Origin: Actinomycetota bacterium
Lineage (GTDB): Bacteria; Actinomycetota; Thermoleophilia; UBA2241
Length of the DNA stretch: 7,084 bases
Reading direction: 5' to 3'
NCBI GenBank assembly: GCA_003157715.1
Contig: PMKK01000143.1
Coordinates: 1 to 7,084 of the forward strand
Shown here: piece after piece, positions 5,226-7,084 of the stretch
Position numbering within the stretch: position 1 is the first letter of the stretch
Layout: each line of letters opens with the position of its first letter
Program-made: the position numbers and the translations under genes
The notes under the pieces: generated by a model
What the model saw: the letters and a program-made list of their open reading frames with translations, nothing else
The model's database searches: none
What the model was told of the DNA's origin: nothing

Positions 5226-6766
5226 CCCTGTCCCGCCGGCCACGTCGCGGTGATCGCGGCCCCGCGGCCGGCGGCGCTGTCGATCCGCAGACGGGCACCG
5301 ATCGCCTCGGCCCGCTCACCCATGATCCTCAGCCCGAGCTGCTCGGGCCCGACGTTCGCGAGATCGAACCCGCGTCCGTCGTCGCGGACCACAAGCTCCG
5401 CCGCTTCCCCTGAGCCTGTCAGCGTCACCCAGGCCCTCGCTGCCTCGGCGTGGCGCACCATGTTGTTCATGGCTTCCTGAGCTATGCGATAGAAAGCGAC
5501 CGTGACATCGGGCGGCAACGGGCGGGGGGCGGTCACCGACAGCTCGATCGAAGCGCGCGTGCGCGCCTGGGTGGCCTGCACGACATGGTCCAGCAGATCG
5601 CCGAGCGGTGCTTGCGCGAGAGCTCCGGGACGCATTTCCAGCAGCAGCGTGCGCATCTCGGCGAGGGCCCCCCGGGTAAGACGGCGCACGTCACGCAGAC
5701 TCTCGCGCGCCTGCGCCGACGTCGGTTCCGGCGCTCGCAGGAGCGCCTCGGCCTTGAGGCTGGCGGCGAACAGCGACTGCGTCACCGAGTCATGGAGCTC
5801 GCGCGCGAGCCGGGACCGCTCGGCCGCCACGGCGCTCCGCTCGACCTGCTCCCGCAGGCGCGCGTTTTCGATGGCGAGTGCCGCCTGGTCGCCGAACGAC
5901 GACGCCAGACCGACGTCGTCCACGCCGAACGGACGCGGCCGGTCGTAGTAGAGCGCGATGACTCCCCACACGTCGTCGCGCACGACCAGAGGCACCGCCA
6001 GACAGGCCCTGTACTCTGTGTAGCCGAGCACCCGATCGTCCTGCCCGGACTCGCCGGCCACCACGACCGCGAGATCGGTGACGGCCACCGGCCGGCGCTC
6101 CAGGACCGCCGCGCCGATAGGCCCCCGTGCCAGGGGCGCCGCGAGCTGTCGCTCGCCGGCAGGGGAACCTGCCTCCGCCTGCAAGCTCAGGCAGTGCTCG
6201 GCGGCCTCGAGACGAAACAGTCTCCCGGAGTCGCTGTCGAGGAGCTGCCGGGCCTGCGCGACGATGTCGCGCAGCAGCTCGGAAAGCGGTCGGTCCGAGT
6301 CGAGCACCGACACCTCCTGCAGGCGATGGAGCTGCGTGGCCAGAGAGTGCAGGCGCGCCGTCGTCGAGCGCTCTCGCTCGTAAAGCTGGTCGAAGCGCTG
6401 GTAGAGGTAGCCCAGTCCGATGAGTCCGGCTCCGGCGAACGCACCGAACACGACGAGCAGGACGTTCTGGCCGCTGGTGCGGCTCTGGAGGACCATGGTG
6501 AACACGGTCAGACCCAGGCAAGCGGCGCCGACGACCACGACGGCGCGCTGCTCACCAAGCGCGAAAGCGACCAGCAGGAGGGGCACCAGGTAGAAGCCGG
6601 CGATGGCGTAGCCGGGGATGGTGAGGTCGAGCAGAAAAGCGAGCGCGACACCGGCGATGGTCAGCGCGATCACCAGCTCGCGGCGCGCGCGCAGCCAGAC
6701 GACACTCGCCTGCACGCGAGAGAAGCGGCGCCCTTCGACCTTCGCTTCCGACCCCGACCAGGCCAT
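5222..6766 (-). CDS. Membrane-anchored GAF-domain sensor histidine kinase (HisKA_3 family)
   Basis: 514 residues. Seen: a basic N-terminus, then about four hydrophobic segments (31-48, 53-70, 74-92, 101-120), so the sensor is anchored in the membrane with little outside it. A linker helix follows (121-150), then a GAF domain (about 150-305, ending [14 protein letters not shown]). The HisKA_3 dimerisation helix has [17 protein letters not shown] with phospho-His325. The HATPase_c domain has [11 protein letters not shown] (430-440), the ATP-binding DDGRGFD (462-468) and [18 protein letters not shown] (478-495). Family knowledge: NarX/NreB/DesK-class kinases phosphorylate NarL-type regulators, and one is encoded next door with an overlapping start. 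The signal sensed cannot be read from the sequence; no CxxC or haem motif stands out. The start is ATG at 6766, preceded by GGAGG 12 nt upstream. In-frame sequence continues open to 7030 but runs into the divergent gene and has no family content. Confidence 0.94.
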   Translation of the reverse strand: MAWSGSEAKVEGRRFSRVQASVVWLRARRELVIALTIAGVALAFLLDLTIPGYAIAGFYLVPLLLVAFALGEQRAVVVVGAACLGLTVFTMVLQSRTSGQNVLLVVFGAFAGAGLIGLGYLYQRFDQLYERERSTTARLHSLATQLHRLQEVSVLDSDRPLSELLRDIVAQARQLLDSDSGRLFRLEAAEHCLSLQAEAGSPAGERQLAAPLARGPIGAAVLERRPVAVTDLAVVVAGESGQDDRVLGYTEYRACLAVPLVVRDDVWGVIALYYDRPRPFGVDDVGLASSFGDQAALAIENARLREQVERSAVAAERSRLARELHDSVTQSLFAASLKAEALLRAPEPTSAQARESLRDVRRLTRGALAEMRTLLLEMRPGALAQAPLGDLLDHVVQATQARTRASIELSVTAPRPLPPDVTVAFYRIAQEAMNNMVRHAEAARAWVTLTGSGEAAELVVRDDGRGFDLANVGPEQLGLRIMGERAEAIGARLRIDSAAGRGAAITATWPAGQG

Positions 6767-6782
6767 GAGGTGGGCACACCTC
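6767..6782 (-). promoter_or_regulatory. Hairpin covering the kinase ribosome-binding site
   Basis: GAGGTG, TGCC, CACCTC on the - strand is a perfect 6-bp inverted repeat with a 4-nt loop, directly abutting the ATG. Its 5' arm contains most of the GGAGG Shine-Dalgarno (6783-6779). When folded it would hide the ribosome-binding site. A regulatory role is inference. Confidence 0.5.
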
Positions 6783-6848
6783 CGTCGGCCCGCGCCCGGC
6801 GCGATCAGACCGCTCCGGCATGACGGGCCTCTTGGCTCCTGCCGACCA

Positions 6849-6854
6849 ATCATA
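6849..6854 (-). promoter_or_regulatory. Candidate -10 box for the histidine kinase operon
   Basis: TATGAT on the - strand (5/6 match to TATAAT) lies 83 nt upstream of the kinase ATG in the divergent intergenic region. The -35 position at 17-bp spacing (TGCCGC, 6877-6872) is poor, so an activator or an alternative sigma factor may be needed, or the box is chance. Confidence 0.35.
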
Positions 6855-6907
6855 ACCCGCCGGCGGGGCGGGCGGCACGATGGGGACGGACGCCGGTATC
6901 CCGGGAC

Positions 6908-6913
6908 TATACT
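6908..6913 (+). promoter_or_regulatory. Candidate -10 box giving a leaderless mRNA for the Crp/Fnr-type gene
   Basis: TATACT (5/6 match to TATAAT) ends 7 nt before the GTG at 6921. Transcription should therefore begin at 6920-6921, at or one base before the start codon. No Shine-Dalgarno is present in CGGCGGC just upstream. The -35 region at 17-bp spacing (GACGGA, 6885-6890) is weak. Confidence 0.5.
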
Positions 6914-6920
6914 CGGCGGC

Positions 6921-7084
6921 GTGATCGTGGACGACCTCAGACGAGCGCCGCTGTTCGCGGGCTTAGACGAAGAGCAGCTCGGCAGGCTGGGCGCCATCGC
7001 CGCCCCCGTTACCCTGCCGCCCGGCGTCACCGTCTTCCTGCAGGGCGACCCGGCCGACGCGTTCTACCTGCTGGCCGCGGGCGC
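6921..7084 (+). CDS. Crp/Fnr-type cyclic-nucleotide-binding-domain protein (N-terminus; truncated by window edge)
   Basis: Only the first 54 codons are inside the window. Seen: DDLRRAPLFAGLDEEQLGRL, then an APVTLPPGVTVFLQGDPADA stretch and FYLLAAG. This is the typical opening of a cNMP-binding domain: a short helix with LFxGL, then the first beta strands and a GDPADAFYLL turn. It is probably a Crp/Fnr-family transcription regulator, but the DNA-binding half is outside the window, so a cNMP-binding domain in another architecture is possible. Start: GTG at 6921, with GTG at 6927 as the alternative; the leaderless promoter favours 6921. It is divergent from the histidine kinase and shares a 154-bp intergenic region with it. 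Leu15 uses the codon TTA, rare in such a GC-rich genome. Confidence 0.82.
   Translation, partial: MIVDDLRRAPLFAGLDEEQLGRLGAIAAPVTLPPGVTVFLQGDPADAFYLLAAG

Noticed and set aside
4434..5480. Open + strand frame starting in the repeat block and running opposite the response regulator
   Set aside because: The start lies in simple repeats and the translation is Arg/Gly/Ala-rich without motifs. The opposite strand encodes the response regulator.
5450..6823. Long + strand open frame (457 codons) opposite the histidine kinase
   Set aside because: It is low-complexity and motif-free; the opposite strand encodes a complete kinase.
6767..7030. Extension of the histidine kinase reading frame to 7030
   Set aside because: It would overlap the divergent Crp/Fnr-type gene and its promoter, and the added residues are Pro/Arg/Ser-rich without family content. 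ATG at 6766 has a ribosome-binding site.

Overview
The window reads as one stretch of a high-GC bacterial chromosome. Codons end mostly in G or C, GTG starts are common, proteins are Ala/Arg-rich, promoters have TANNNT-type -10 boxes and one gene looks leaderless. This fits an actinobacterial-type genome, but the phylum is inferred from style only and is not proven. I see no mobile element, CRISPR array, tRNA or rRNA.

Left edge (2-604, + strand): the C-terminal 200 residues of an MBOAT-family membrane O-acyltransferase of the AlgI type. It meets the next gene tail to tail, and the two stop codons share the four bases TTAA (601-604).

Centre (4224 down to 601, - strand): four genes in the order cobU-cobT-cobS-cobC. 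Together they encode the complete nucleotide-loop assembly branch of adenosylcobalamin (B12) synthesis. CobU activates adenosylcobinamide to the GDP form, CobT makes alpha-ribazole phosphate, CobS joins the two at the membrane, and CobC removes the last phosphate. cobU/cobT and cobS/cobC overlap by ATGA, and 41 bp separate cobT from cobS. No corrin-ring or cbiB gene is visible, so the cluster could serve cobinamide salvage as well as the end of de novo synthesis.

Leader (4225-4556): a well-conserved cobalamin riboswitch lies antisense to the printed strand, directly upstream of cobU, and is followed by a small hairpin that covers the cobU Shine-Dalgarno sequence. Upstream of it is a plausible sigma70-type promoter (TTGACG, 17 bp, TAGTGT). 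Its -35 box lies inside one copy of an exact 34-bp direct repeat, within a GC-rich block of GAGCGGACGGCG repeats.

Right part (6766 down to 4557, - strand): a membrane-anchored GAF-domain histidine kinase of the NarX/NreB/DesK class (HisKA_3), overlapping its NarL/LuxR-type response regulator. Divergent from the kinase, a Crp/Fnr-type cyclic-nucleotide-binding-domain protein begins at 6921 and runs off the window. Its TATACT box sits so close to the start codon that the mRNA is probably leaderless.

I found no clearly new biological system. The points most worth a second look are the repeat-embedded riboswitch promoter, the unusual repeat-bearing N-terminal extension of CobS, the hairpin that hides the kinase ribosome-binding site, and the leaderless Crp/Fnr gene.
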